NCBI GenBank assembly: GCA_022826515.1
Contig: JAJDUT010000062.1
Location: forward strand, 1-31,838
Source: Candidatus Latescibacterota bacterium
GTDB taxonomy: Bacteria; Latescibacterota; UBA2968; UBA8231
Direction of reading: 5' to 3'
Length of the DNA stretch: 31,838 nt
Both the position numbers and the translations under genes were made by a program. Positions 14,936-23,304 of the stretch are shown one piece after another (the stretch's first letter is position 1; each line of letters opens with the position of its first letter). Under the pieces are notes generated by a model that saw only the letters and a list, made by a program, of their open reading frames with translations, had not been told where the DNA came from and did no database searches.

Positions 14936-16251
14936 CGCGGCCCTCCCACCATCTTAGCACTCAGCTCATAGGGTGCGGCTGCGGTAATTTCCACTTCGAC
15001 GAAAGAACCCACCCGAGGCGTACCCTCGGTGATTACTACTTGGCCGTCGATTTCCGGGGCATCGCGCTCCATCCGCCCATAGCACATCTCCCCCACGCGC
15101 GCATCGACCAAGACCTGCTGCCGCGTGCCGACAAGCTCGTCGTTTTTCTCCGTGCCCACGCGCTCCTGCAGTTGCGTCAGGCGGCTGTAGCGCTCCTGCT
15201 TGACCTCCGCGCTGACCGGATCGCCAAGCCCATACGCCGAAGTCCCATCCTCCGGCGAGTAGAGAAAGCCGGTCGCGTAGTCGAAGCGCGTCTCGGCCAC
15301 GAATTCCAGCAAGGCGGCAAAATCGTCCTCAGTTTCCCCGGGAAAACCGACGATGAACGTCGAGCGCAGCCCAGCCCCCGGCAGCCTCTCTCGCAGTCGC
15401 GCCAACAAATCGAGCGTCTTTTGGCGCGTCGTCGCCCGCTTCATGCGCTTGAGTACCGGGTCGGAAATGTGTTGCAGCGGCATGTCGATGTACCGGCACA
15501 TCTTGTCGCACGTAGCGTAGAAGTCGATCAGTTCCTGGGTCCAGAACGCCGGATAGGTGTACATCAAGCGCATCCACTCAATGCCCTCCACCTCGGCGAG
15601 CGCTTGTAAAAGGCGCACGAGCTGCGGCCGGCCGTAGAGGTCGGCCCCGTAGCGCACCGAATCCTGTGAAACCAAGACCAACTCCCGCACCCCCTCCGCA
15701 GCCAGCCGTTCGGCCTCAGCCACGAGCTGTTCGACCGGCTCGCTCACGTGCCGCCCGCGGATGGCGGGAATGGCGCAAAAGGCGCATTGGTGATCGCAAC
15801 CGTCCGATATACGCAGATACGCCCAGTGCTCCGGCGTCAGCGAAGTCCGCGGCAAGCTGGCCAAGTACTGGGGCCGCTGAACGTCTAGCACCTCGTCAAC
15901 GTGGCGGACGATGTCGGCCTCGTCGGCAATCGTCAGCAGCTTGTCGGCCTCCACCAACTCCTGCGCTAGCTCCTCGTAGTAGCGCGTCGATAGACACCCC
16001 GTGACGATCACCCCCTCGCACTGACCCTCTTGCTTGAGCCGATGCGCATCCATAATCGCGGCGAGGGATTCTTCTTTGGCCGGCTCGATAAAGCCGCAGG
16101 TATTGACCACCACCACGTCCGCTTCTTCCGGCGCATCCGTCATCTGATAGGCATGGCCCTGCAAAAGCCCCTGCATCCGCTCGGAATCGACCGTGTTTTT
16201 CGGACACCCCAAGCTGACTAGGTGGACTTTGTGGGGTTGGTTTTCGCTCAT
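14932..16251 (-). CDS. rimO: Ribosomal protein S12 methylthiotransferase RimO
   Basis: A 439-aa radical SAM methylthiotransferase that adds a methylthio group to an aspartate of ribosomal protein S12. The N-terminal MTTase domain has HLVSLGCPKNTVDSE (Cys16), VVNTCGFIEPA (Cys52) and VTGCLS (Cys86), binding the auxiliary cluster. The radical SAM domain has CDHQCAFCAIPAIRGRH (Cys152, 156, 159). A TRAM domain closes the protein. CPKNxVDSE and the length separate it from MiaB. I chose the ATG at 16251 because it lies 1 nt after the aroB stop and has AGG upstream. The longer frame to 16305 would add 18 unlike residues overlapping aroB. All cluster cysteines are present. Confidence 0.96.
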   Translation of the reverse strand: MSENQPHKVHLVSLGCPKNTVDSERMQGLLQGHAYQMTDAPEEADVVVVNTCGFIEPAKEESLAAIMDAHRLKQEGQCEGVIVTGCLSTRYYEELAQELVEADKLLTIADEADIVRHVDEVLDVQRPQYLASLPRTSLTPEHWAYLRISDGCDHQCAFCAIPAIRGRHVSEPVEQLVAEAERLAAEGVRELVLVSQDSVRYGADLYGRPQLVRLLQALAEVEGIEWMRLMYTYPAFWTQELIDFYATCDKMCRYIDMPLQHISDPVLKRMKRATTRQKTLDLLARLRERLPGAGLRSTFIVGFPGETEDDFAALLEFVAETRFDYATGFLYSPEDGTSAYGLGDPVSAEVKQERYSRLTQLQERVGTEKNDELVGTRQQVLVDARVGEMCYGRMERDAPEIDGQVVITEGTPRVGSFVEVEITAAAPYELSAKMVGGPR

Positions 16252-16252
16252 A

Positions 16253-17356
16253 TCATGCCTCGCAAAACCGCTGCGCGTATGCAATGGCTGCGCGCACCGT
16301 GTCATCGGTTATGCCCTCCACAACCTCCACCTCCCCAATCCGCCGACCCAACACAAACCGCAACTGCCCATCCACTCGCTTCTTGTCGGCCTTGGCACAG
16401 ACCAAAATCCGCTCCGCCTCCACCTCGGCCAACCCCCCGGGCACCCCCAACCGCTCTAGCAACGCGTCCTGCCGCTGTCTTTCCGCTTCGGGCCAAAACC
16501 CTTCGCGGCAGGCGATTTCGCCCGCGGCGATCAAACCCAAAATTATCGCCTCCCCGTGCCGGTAGCGGCCGTAGTCCGTAGCGGCCTCAATCGCGTGTCC
16601 AATGGTGTGCCCGTAATTGAGAATGGCCCGCAAGCCCTGCTCCTTCTCGTCGGCGGCCACCACTTCGGCCTTGATCTCGACATTGCGGCCAATGAGCCAG
16701 TCCAAGGTCTCCGGCACCAGCGCCATATCTACGACTTCCTCCAAGTGCTCCTCCAAAAAGGCGAAGAGCGCAGCGTCGCGGATCAACCCGTGTTTGACCA
16801 CCTCGGCCATGCCCGCGACCCGCTCCCGCCTCGGCAGCGAGTGCAGCGCATTAGTGTCGACCAAGACCAAGCGCGGCTGGTGAAAGGTGCCGATCAGATT
16901 TTTGCCCAGCGCGTGGTTGACCCCCGTCTTGCCGCCGATGCTCGAATCCACCTGCGCGACGATGGTAGTAGGCACCTGCACATAGGGCACGCCGCGCAAA
17001 TAGGTGGAGGCCACAAAGCCCGCCATGTCGCCGACTACGCCCCCGCCGAGGGCCACGACCCAATCGCCGCGGTCGAACCCGGCTTCGATCATCTGCCCGA
17101 AAATGCCCTCAGCCCCGTGCAGGTTCTTAGCCTCCTCGCCCCCGGCATAGACAATCTCCAACACCTCAAATCCAGCAGCGCGCAAGCTGGCAGCCGCCGG
17201 TTGCAGGTAGTGCGCGGCCACGACCTCATCGGACACTAGTGCGACCTGCCGGCCCAAAGCCAAGTCGCGGCAGCGCGGCCCTAGTTCCCCTAAGATATTG
17301 TGGCCGACGAAAATGGGGTATGCAGCCCCGGGGATGTCTAAGTCAATTCTTTGCAT
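16253..17356 (-). CDS. aroB: 3-dehydroquinate synthase
   Basis: A 367-aa NAD- and metal-dependent enzyme that converts DAHP to 3-dehydroquinate, the second step of the shikimate pathway. The NAD-binding domain has GGGVVGDMAGFVASTYLRG and VPTTIVAQVDSSIGGKTGVN. Metal ligands are in the helical domain, GMAEVVKHGLI (Glu), LNYGHTIGHAIE (His) and RHGEAIILGL (His). The length is typical. The start overlaps the end of aroK by 14 nt and the stop is 1 nt from rimO, so it sits in a tightly packed operon. Confidence 0.97.
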   Translation of the reverse strand: MQRIDLDIPGAAYPIFVGHNILGELGPRCRDLALGRQVALVSDEVVAAHYLQPAAASLRAAGFEVLEIVYAGGEEAKNLHGAEGIFGQMIEAGFDRGDWVVALGGGVVGDMAGFVASTYLRGVPYVQVPTTIVAQVDSSIGGKTGVNHALGKNLIGTFHQPRLVLVDTNALHSLPRRERVAGMAEVVKHGLIRDAALFAFLEEHLEEVVDMALVPETLDWLIGRNVEIKAEVVAADEKEQGLRAILNYGHTIGHAIEAATDYGRYRHGEAIILGLIAAGEIACREGFWPEAERQRQDALLERLGVPGGLAEVEAERILVCAKADKKRVDGQLRFVLGRRIGEVEVVEGITDDTVRAAIAYAQRFCEA

Positions 17357-17876
17357 AGCTCTCCAGTAAGTCGCGGAGTTTCCCGGCCGTGTCCTCAGGC
17401 GTCTGCACCTGCGTGGTATTCAGCTCGATGTGGGCTTGGTCGTAAAAAGGAGCGCGCTCGCGGAGCAAGGATTCTATCTTGGCGCGCTGCGCCTGCGGAT
17501 CCAACCCAGCGAGCAGGGGCCGGTTAGAGCGACGCCTGACGCGTGCGAAAATCGTATCCACGTCGGCCTTGAGGCAGACCAAGATGCCAGCGCAGCGCAC
17601 GGCCTCGACGTTGTCGGCGCGGGTGATCGCCCCGCCGCCCAAGGCCACTACGGCATCCGGGCGCTGGCAGGTTTCGAGGACGCAGTCGCGCTCTAGCTGG
17701 CGGAAGTGTGCCTCGCCTTCGTCGGCAAAAATCTCCGCAATGGTCTTGCCGGCGCGCTGTTCAATCATCCGGTCGGTGTCCAGAAAGCAGCGCCCTAGCT
17801 CCCGCGCCAAAATGCGCCCGACCCGGGTCTTGCCCACGCCCATAAAACCCGTCAGAAATACCGGCCCTTCCGTCAT
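17343..17876 (-). CDS. aroK: Shikimate kinase
   Basis: A 177-aa P-loop kinase that phosphorylates shikimate at the 3-hydroxyl. The Walker A is GFMGVGKTRVGRILA. The shikimate-binding Asp is in CFLDTDRMIEQ, the conserved Arg is in EAHFRQLERD, GGGA follows the strand VVAL, and the lid Arg lies in RRRSNRPLLAG. I chose the ATG at 17876 since the family starts just before the P-loop strand. A GTG/ATG extension to 17909 would overlap argS. It lies 10 nt after argS and overlaps aroB by 14 nt. The product shikimate-3-phosphate is the substrate of EPSP synthase, whose homologue in this operon looks catalytically degenerate. Confidence 0.96.
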   Translation of the reverse strand: MTEGPVFLTGFMGVGKTRVGRILARELGRCFLDTDRMIEQRAGKTIAEIFADEGEAHFRQLERDCVLETCQRPDAVVALGGGAITRADNVEAVRCAGILVCLKADVDTIFARVRRRSNRPLLAGLDPQAQRAKIESLLRERAPFYDQAHIELNTTQVQTPEDTAGKLRDLLESYAKN

Positions 17877-17886
17877 GCCCCACGCC

Positions 17887-19602
17887 TCACATTCGCTCAA
17901 GGGTCTCAATGCCGAGCAGGTCGAGACCCTGACGCACGATGCGCGCAGTCAACAGCGCCAGCAGCAATCGGCTCGTCCGCACCGGCTCGTCCGCGCGAAG
18001 AACCGGGCACTGCTCGTAAAACTTCATAAAGGCGTCGGCCAGCTCGTAGAGATAATTGCAAAGCACGTGCGGATAGCACTGATGGGCTACGGCCGCGACC
18101 ACTTCGGGAAACTGCAACAGCTTGATGGCGAGCGCACTCTCGGCCTTTTCGCCGACAGTTATGGTTCCGTCGAGCGCATCTTCATCCACGCCAGCGCGGC
18201 GGAACATGCTCTTGATGCGGGCATAGGAGTAGAGCATGTACGGAGCGGTGTTGCCGTCGAGGGCCAGCATCCTGTCCCAGTCGAACACGTAGTCCGAGGT
18301 GCAGTTGAACGACAGCTCCATGTACTTGATGCTGCCAATGCCAATCGCGCGAGCGACCTGCCGCCGCTCGGCCTCGTCCATATCGGGATTCTTCTCGCTC
18401 ACTTGGGCAAAGGCCCGCGCCACGCCCTCCTCCAACACGTCCATCAGCTTGACCACGCCGCCAGTTCGCGTCTTGAATGGCCGGTTGTCCGCGCCTAAAA
18501 TCGCGCCAAACTCGTGGTGCTCCAAAGCAGTCGTCTCAGGCGCGTACCCAGCCGCCCGCGCCACCGCGAAAACCTGCTGCAAGTGAAGCGACTGGCGCGC
18601 ATCCACGATGTAGAGGATGCGGTCGGCGGCGAGCGCACCAGCCCGATAGCGCACAGCCGCGAGGTCGCTCGTCGCATAGAGATAGCCGCCGTCCGACTTC
18701 TGCACGATCACCGGCGTGATCTGGCCGTCCTTGTTTTTGAATTCCTCCAAAAAGACGCACTGCGCGCCGTTGGACTCCACCAACAAACCCTTGTCCCGCA
18801 AATCCTCGACCACGCGAGGTAAGTCGTCGTTGTACGCGCTCTCTCCCTGCACGTCTTCGGGCTTGAGACTGACTCCCAGCGCGTCGTATATGCGCTGGCC
18901 GTGGGCAAGCGACTCGTCGATGAACTGCTGCCACATCCGCAGCACGTGCGGGTCGCCGCTTTGCAATTTGACCACGTATTCCCGCGACAGATCGGCGAAC
19001 GCCTCGTCCTGGTCAAAGCGCTGACGCGCCGATTGGTAGAATACTTCTAGATCAGCCAATTCCGTGGCCGGGTCCGCAATCTCGTCCAAGTGGGCGATCA
19101 GCATCCCAAACTGCGTTCCCCAGTCGCCCACGTGATTGTGGCGCACGACCTCGTGACCCGAAAATTCGAGGACGCGGGCGATGGCGTCGCCAATAACCGT
19201 GCTGCGCAGATGGCCGATGTGCATTTCCTTGGCCAAGTTGGGATGCGAGTAGTCGATTACAACCTTTTGCGTCGTATCCTTAGGCACGCCGAGTCGCGGA
19301 TCGGCCAACACGTTCCCCAACTGCGCGGCCAGCCACTCGCCTTTGAGCTGGATATTGATAAAGCCCGGCCCGGCGATATCTACGGACGCGGCCATGTCCT
19401 CCAGATCCAGTTCCTCCACAACCTGAGCGGCGAGTGTGCGAGGATTGGTCTTCAGCTTTTTGGCCGCAGCCATCACGCCATTGGCCTGATAGTCGCCGAA
19501 CTCCGGGCGGGTCGCCGGGCCGACGAGAGCCGGTGAATCCGCGGGCGCGCCCGCTCGGGCCAGTGCCGCGCTAATGTGCGTTTCTAATGATTCGGTTATC
19601 AT
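17887..19602 (-). CDS. argS: Arginyl-tRNA synthetase
   Basis: A 571-aa class I aminoacyl-tRNA synthetase charging tRNA-Arg. The Arg-specific N-terminal domain is at about 1-110. The catalytic domain has SHPNLAKEMHIGHLRSTVIG (HIGH motif), HNHVGDWGTQFGML, and the region around PFKTRTGGVVKL that stands in for KMSKS in this family. The DALR anticodon domain is at the end (YSYARIKSMFR onward). The length is normal. The ATG at 19602 has an AT-rich upstream region without a clear Shine-Dalgarno. A 107-bp gap containing a 28-bp palindrome separates it from aroE, so a separate promoter is possible though none is clear. argS is not an aromatic gene, and its place inside the cluster is unexplained. Confidence 0.97.
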   Translation of the reverse strand: MITESLETHISAALARAGAPADSPALVGPATRPEFGDYQANGVMAAAKKLKTNPRTLAAQVVEELDLEDMAASVDIAGPGFINIQLKGEWLAAQLGNVLADPRLGVPKDTTQKVVIDYSHPNLAKEMHIGHLRSTVIGDAIARVLEFSGHEVVRHNHVGDWGTQFGMLIAHLDEIADPATELADLEVFYQSARQRFDQDEAFADLSREYVVKLQSGDPHVLRMWQQFIDESLAHGQRIYDALGVSLKPEDVQGESAYNDDLPRVVEDLRDKGLLVESNGAQCVFLEEFKNKDGQITPVIVQKSDGGYLYATSDLAAVRYRAGALAADRILYIVDARQSLHLQQVFAVARAAGYAPETTALEHHEFGAILGADNRPFKTRTGGVVKLMDVLEEGVARAFAQVSEKNPDMDEAERRQVARAIGIGSIKYMELSFNCTSDYVFDWDRMLALDGNTAPYMLYSYARIKSMFRRAGVDEDALDGTITVGEKAESALAIKLLQFPEVVAAVAHQCYPHVLCNYLYELADAFMKFYEQCPVLRADEPVRTSRLLLALLTARIVRQGLDLLGIETLERM

Positions 19603-19652
19603 GAGTTATTTATCGTTTGTCTTTGTTTTCTAACTGATGTTACGCGTCTCGT

Positions 19653-19680
19653 GTAGGGGCGGTTCGCGAACCGCCCCTAC
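19653..19680. repeat. 28-bp perfect palindrome, copy A
   Basis: The half-site GTAGGGGCGGTTCG is followed without spacer by its exact reverse complement. An identical copy lies at 26992-27019. It sits in the gap between aroE (end 19710) and argS (start 19602). It resembles REP-like intergenic palindromes and could form a very stable RNA hairpin, but no U-tract follows, so a classic terminator is not supported. Confidence 0.95.
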
Positions 19681-19709
19681 TAGGATGATCACAACATACG
19701 AGGGTTGCC

Positions 19710-20558
19710 CTACTGGGGAAAATGCTCCAGTGCGGCCGCAATCATCGCCTCGACTGGCGGCTCGACACCCGTCCATATCTCAAACGAGCGCGCCCCCTGC
19801 CAAGCGAGCATCCCCAAGCCGTTGATCGTCGGCGCACCAGCGGCGGCAGCCTGCCGCATGAGCACGGTCTCCAATGGGTTGTACACAATGTCGGCGACCA
19901 GCATGTGCTCGTGCAGACACGACGGGTCCGCCAGCGGCGAAACGTCTTCGCGGGGATGCATCCCCAGTGCCGTGGCGTTGATGAGCAAACCAGCATCTCC
20001 AATCGGCCCGGTCTCTGCCAGCGACCCGACCCGCACCTTGCCAGCACTGTCGAGGTCGCCGGCTAGAGCTGCGGCCTTTTCCACCGTGCGGTTGAGCAGC
20101 AGCACCTCCTCCACCTCGTCTCGCGCCAGTAGCGCGTAGAGCACGGCCCGCGCTGCGCCTCCCGCACCGAGGAGCGCGACCTTAGGAGGCAGCGGGTCCA
20201 AGCCGCCATCAGCCTTGAGGCTCTGCACGATTCCAAAGGCGTCGGTATTGTACCCCACGAGCCGACCATCGCGGTTGGCAATGGTATTGACCGCGCCAAT
20301 GCTCTGGGCCTCGGCGGAAATCTCGTCGAGATGCGCCATAACGGCCTGCTTATGCGGCACCGTTACATTCAACCCGACCATGCCAAAAGCGCGCATTCCG
20401 GCGAGCGCTTCGGACAAGGCTGCGGGAGCAACGCGGAACGCCGCGTACACATAGTTGAGATCCAACGCCCTAAGCGCGGCGTTGTGCATGGCCGGCGACG
20501 CCGTGTGTGCGACCGGGTCGCCGATGACGCCGAGCACCCGCGTCGTCCCGGAAATCAC
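19710..20558 (-). CDS. aroE: Shikimate 5-dehydrogenase
   Basis: A 282-aa NADPH-dependent enzyme reducing 3-dehydroshikimate to shikimate. The substrate domain has GDPVAHTASPAMHN (normally S/H-S-x-S-P), NVTVPHKQAVM with the catalytic Lys, GAVNTI and NTDAFG with the catalytic Asp. The Rossmann domain has LLGAGGAARAVLYAL and NRT. The ending YNPLETVLMRQAAAAGAPTI and GLGMLAWQGARSFEIW is typical. The start is GTG at 20558, sharing GTGA with the stop of a newly noted 46-aa gene, so it is likely translated by coupling. All catalytic residues seem present. Confidence 0.96.
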   Translation of the reverse strand: MISGTTRVLGVIGDPVAHTASPAMHNAALRALDLNYVYAAFRVAPAALSEALAGMRAFGMVGLNVTVPHKQAVMAHLDEISAEAQSIGAVNTIANRDGRLVGYNTDAFGIVQSLKADGGLDPLPPKVALLGAGGAARAVLYALLARDEVEEVLLLNRTVEKAAALAGDLDSAGKVRVGSLAETGPIGDAGLLINATALGMHPREDVSPLADPSCLHEHMLVADIVYNPLETVLMRQAAAAGAPTINGLGMLAWQGARSFEIWTGVEPPVEAMIAAALEHFPQ

Positions 20559-20695
20559 CCCAGCAAATCCTCAACGAAGCAGTTGGCAATCTCAAAGGAT
20601 TCGCGCCACGATACGTTGTAAAGCAAGCGGATGGCGAGTAGGCCGCCGCACAACATCACAGCCGAGCACACAAAGAGCCGAAAAATTCCTCTCAT
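20555..20695 (-). CDS. Small membrane protein of 46 aa between aroA and aroE
   Basis: A complete short gene. The ATG at 20695 lies 3 nt after the aroA-homologue stop, with GGAGGAG at 20703-20709, 7 nt upstream of the start and the strongest Shine-Dalgarno in this operon. The TGA at 20555-20557 overlaps the aroE GTG start as GTGA. The product begins MRGIFRLFVCSAVMLCGG and has one hydrophobic helix at about residues 4-26, then a short acidic tail ending CFVEDLLG. It has three Cys residues. I recognise no family. Its tight fit between two genes and its ribosome binding site are strong evidence for translation. Its role may be regulatory, structural, or simply to couple aroE. Confidence 0.75.
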   Translation of the reverse strand: MRGIFRLFVCSAVMLCGGLLAIRLLYNVSWRESFEIANCFVEDLLG

Positions 20696-20697
20696 CT

Positions 20698-21921
20698 TCA
20701 ATCTCCTCCAATAGATTGTACGGTGTTAAAAAAATCAGGCCAGATGGGCGTCAAGCAATCGCTACCTTCGATGGTCAGCTCCCCTTCGGCCAACAGCCCG
20801 GCCACGGCAAACGCCATAGTCAAACCGGGATCGCCCTTGCCGTCGAGCTGGCCGCCCTGAAGCGGGAAGCCGCCTTTGATGACGAGCCCCTCGGGAAACT
20901 GGCCAATCCGCGCATCGAGCGAGCGCAGCGCGGCACACAAATGCTCCACATGCGGCACGTTTTCGATATCGCGGATAACCGTCGTCCCCTGCGTCTGAGT
21001 CGCCAAGACTGCTAGCAATGCGATCTGGTCGGCGACCTTAGCCGCCCGCTGCCCTGCCACGCGCGTGGCCTTTAATTGGCTGGCGCTCACGTGCAAATCG
21101 CACGCGCCCTCTCCTATGTCTTCCGCGACAATCTCCGCCCCAATCTGCCGCAGCAAATCCAAGAAGGCCCGCTGCTTAGGGCGAATGGCCACGCGATTGA
21201 CGGTTAGCTCCGACCCCTTTCGGCACAGCGCGGCCCCTATGAGCGGATAAGCCAATTCGAGTTGCCCAGGCACCTCTACGTCAGTTGCCTTTAACGCCTG
21301 CCCCCCCTCCATCGACAGCAGTCTGCGCCGCTCAACGGCGATCCCATGCCCGCGCAATAATCGCTCCACGCGGCTGCCGACTTTCAGCGCGGTCGTCCCC
21401 TCGGCAAAAAGCGCGGCCACCATTGCGCCCAGCGCTAGGGAGTCGGTCGGCGGTGCCTCGGAGAGAACAAATCCTTTGGCCTGCTGACCACCGATTGCAA
21501 AGGTGTCCGCGCTTTCCTGTTCGACGGCAAACCCAAGCTGGGCCAGCAGGTTGAGCAAGAGCCGACACCGCTCGACTTCCGCGCCCAACTTCACCTGCGA
21601 GCGAAACGCTTGCCCGGCGAGCAAGGGAAGCAACAGCAGCGCAGTGTCGCCCAACCCTTCTAGGTCAAGCGGTCCCGCTGCGTTCCGAAACCCCCGCAGG
21701 CCAACGCCACGCACCGCATAAGTGCCCACGCGCTTGGCGATGTCAACGCCCAACTCGCGCAACAGCGCGACCACCCGGTCAGCAGCAACGGGCACGCAGC
21801 GGACGGTGCTATCCCCTTCACTCAGCGCGGCCAACACGAGCGCGCGCTCGGCTGGCTCCCGCTCTCCAGGCACCGACACTTGCCCCACAATTTTCACGAC
21901 TGGGCTTACTATTGCTGCCAT
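20698..21921 (-). CDS. aroA: EPSP synthase homologue (AroA-like) with degenerate active site
   Basis: A 407-aa protein whose length, repeat pattern and strands match EPSP synthase, the enzyme joining shikimate-3-phosphate and PEP. Family landmarks are recognisable, for example ERALVLAALSEG, QRAFLDLLRQIGAEI, TTVIRDIENV and MAFAVAGLLAEGELTI. Many ligand residues are changed. The PG(D/S)KSxS(H/N)R loop is PGEREPAER (18-26). The N(A/S)GT.MR loop is LGDTALLLL (90-98). The SAQ.KSA loop is PPTDSLALG (157-165). The VKESDR block is VPHVEH (about 322-327). The DHR(M/I) motif is DPGLTM (364-369). Asp298 matches the catalytic Asp position. The frame is intact and sits between tyrA (3 nt) and the 46-aa gene. 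It may be a highly diverged AroA or a pseudoenzyme. Confidence 0.85.
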   Translation of the reverse strand: MAAIVSPVVKIVGQVSVPGEREPAERALVLAALSEGDSTVRCVPVAADRVVALLRELGVDIAKRVGTYAVRGVGLRGFRNAAGPLDLEGLGDTALLLLPLLAGQAFRSQVKLGAEVERCRLLLNLLAQLGFAVEQESADTFAIGGQQAKGFVLSEAPPTDSLALGAMVAALFAEGTTALKVGSRVERLLRGHGIAVERRRLLSMEGGQALKATDVEVPGQLELAYPLIGAALCRKGSELTVNRVAIRPKQRAFLDLLRQIGAEIVAEDIGEGACDLHVSASQLKATRVAGQRAAKVADQIALLAVLATQTQGTTVIRDIENVPHVEHLCAALRSLDARIGQFPEGLVIKGGFPLQGGQLDGKGDPGLTMAFAVAGLLAEGELTIEGSDCLTPIWPDFFNTVQSIGGD

Positions 21922-21924
21922 CGC

Positions 21925-22992
21925 CTAGGGTCTCCGCGCCACGTACCCGAGCCGAGCCAAAATTCCCAGCGCATTTTCCGCACTCTCGGCGCTGTCAAAT
22001 CCCAACCGCAGCGTCCCTCCCTCGCCCTCGCGCACCTTCATCACTTCAATATCGTTGATGTTTACCCCTTGCGCCCCCAGCGCCTGGCCGATCTCGGCAA
22101 TGACGCCTGGCCGATCTTCGGCTAGCACCAAGATCTCGTGCAGCACGTGGATAAACCCCTTTGAATCCCTCGGAATGGACCCCCGAATCTCGTTGGCAAA
22201 ATCGAAATCTGCCTTTAGCTCCTCTGACTCCAACTGCTCCCTCACATCCGCGAGCGCGGCAATATAGCGATCAATCATCGCGCGGATCTCGTCGGCATTG
22301 GTCGCGCATATATCCTCCCACACCGGCGCGAATGGGCTAGAGGCAATCCGCGTCAAGTCGCGGAAACCGCCAGCCGCCAGCGGCAGGAAGTGGTCCCGCT
22401 CGGCATTCAGCCGCCCGACCATACTCACCAACGAGGTCGCCATCATCTGCGGCAAGTGGCTGATCGCAGCGACCGCTCGGTCATGTGACTCAGCGTCTAG
22501 TTCCATCACCCGCGCCCCGACCTGCCGCAAAAGAGCGGTCAATGCTTGGTAGCGGTCTGCCGGTACCTTCTGGTCGGGGACCAAAATGTAGATCGCATTC
22601 TGGAAGAGAAACGGATCGGCCGCGGCCACGCCCGCCTTTTCAGAACCGGCCATCGGATGGCCGCCGACAAAGTACACTTCGTCGCTGAAATATGCCTGGG
22701 CCGCTGCGACAATGCGCCGCTTGGTGCTCCCCACATCGGTAACGAGTGTCCCCGGTTCAGCGAGCTGACCCACCTCCGCAATCAGCGTCAGAATCCGCTT
22801 GATAGGGGTGCAGATAAAGACCAAGTCGGCCCCTTTGAGCGCCTGCCCCAGCTCGTCGTAGCCCCAACCCTCGTCGATCACACCCAATTCCAGCGCGCGG
22901 GCGATAATCGCAGGACGGCTGACACCCACAAGCTGCCCGCTAAAGCCAGTGCGCTTGAGCGCCAAGCCTATGGAGCCGCCAATCAGGCCCAC
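21925..22992 (-). CDS. tyrA: Prephenate dehydrogenase with C-terminal ACT domain
   Basis: An NAD-dependent enzyme converting prephenate to 4-hydroxyphenylpyruvate for tyrosine. It has the dinucleotide motif GVGLIGGSIGLAL (its first residues lie upstream of 22992), FICTPIK, VTDVGSTKRRIV, GGHPMAGSEKAG, and DAESHDRAVAAISHLPQMMA with the conserved His. The ACT regulatory domain occupies about residues 275-355 (ILVLAEDRPGVIAEIG), which usually binds Tyr. The annotated GTG at 22992 falls inside the glycine loop. Codons upstream read FFRRAVIVG in frame, the missing first strand, yet no ATG, GTG or TTG exists before the frame runs into aroQ. The true start is therefore unresolved: an unusual start codon, frameshift fusion with aroQ, or a sequence error. 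Confidence 0.92.
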   Translation of the reverse strand: MGLIGGSIGLALKRTGFSGQLVGVSRPAIIARALELGVIDEGWGYDELGQALKGADLVFICTPIKRILTLIAEVGQLAEPGTLVTDVGSTKRRIVAAAQAYFSDEVYFVGGHPMAGSEKAGVAAADPFLFQNAIYILVPDQKVPADRYQALTALLRQVGARVMELDAESHDRAVAAISHLPQMMATSLVSMVGRLNAERDHFLPLAAGGFRDLTRIASSPFAPVWEDICATNADEIRAMIDRYIAALADVREQLESEELKADFDFANEIRGSIPRDSKGFIHVLHEILVLAEDRPGVIAEIGQALGAQGVNINDIEVMKVREGEGGTLRLGFDSAESAENALGILARLGYVARRP

Positions 22993-23021
22993 GCCGACGA
23001 TGACTGCCCGCCGGAAGAAGG

Positions 23022-23294
23022 CTAATCCTCCTCGAGTTCGAAGTAGGTGGTTAGTTCGATGAGTAGCCAGTAGAGCTTCTCCAAGGACTCGTCCTTCATC
23101 AGCCCTTGAAGTTCTTGGTTGTAGGCTTTGGTCTTGGCGATCACCTCGCGCTCGCGCTCGGGATCGCGTATTGGTTTTCCCGCGGCCTTTTTAATCTGCC
23201 CAACCTCGTGTGCGCACTGCATGCGCTCGTTGAGCAGATCGATCATTTTCCGGTCAATGCTATCTATGCGTTCGCGCCAGTCACTCAGGTCCAT
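23022..23294 (-). CDS. aroQ: Chorismate mutase, AroQ type
   Basis: A 90-aa all-helical enzyme that rearranges chorismate to prephenate. The AroQ pattern is clear: DWRERIDSIDRKMIDLLNER (first helix, with active Arg), HEVGQIKKAAG (Lys), PIRDPEREREVI (Arg-Glu), and a third helix ending with LIELTTYFELEE. It lacks a fused dehydratase or dehydrogenase domain. The ATG at 23294 gives the normal family start, and the longer frame to 23375 would overlap trpS. It starts 10 nt after trpS and ends beside tyrA. GGAGGA at its very end could serve as the ribosome binding site for tyrA, which uses its product. Confidence 0.93.
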   Translation of the reverse strand: MDLSDWRERIDSIDRKMIDLLNERMQCAHEVGQIKKAAGKPIRDPEREREVIAKTKAYNQELQGLMKDESLEKLYWLLIELTTYFELEED

Positions 23295-23304
23295 AGCTGT
23301 TCCC

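Noticed and set aside
17479..18498. Plus-strand frame of 339 codons opposite aroK and argS
   Set aside because: Both minus-strand genes carry complete catalytic motifs. The frame is low-complexity Arg/Ser/Ala-rich antisense sequence.
19653..19680. Palindrome as a rho-independent terminator of aroE
   Set aside because: The hairpin would be strong, but no U-tract follows on either strand, and the same sequence occurs elsewhere as a dispersed repeat.
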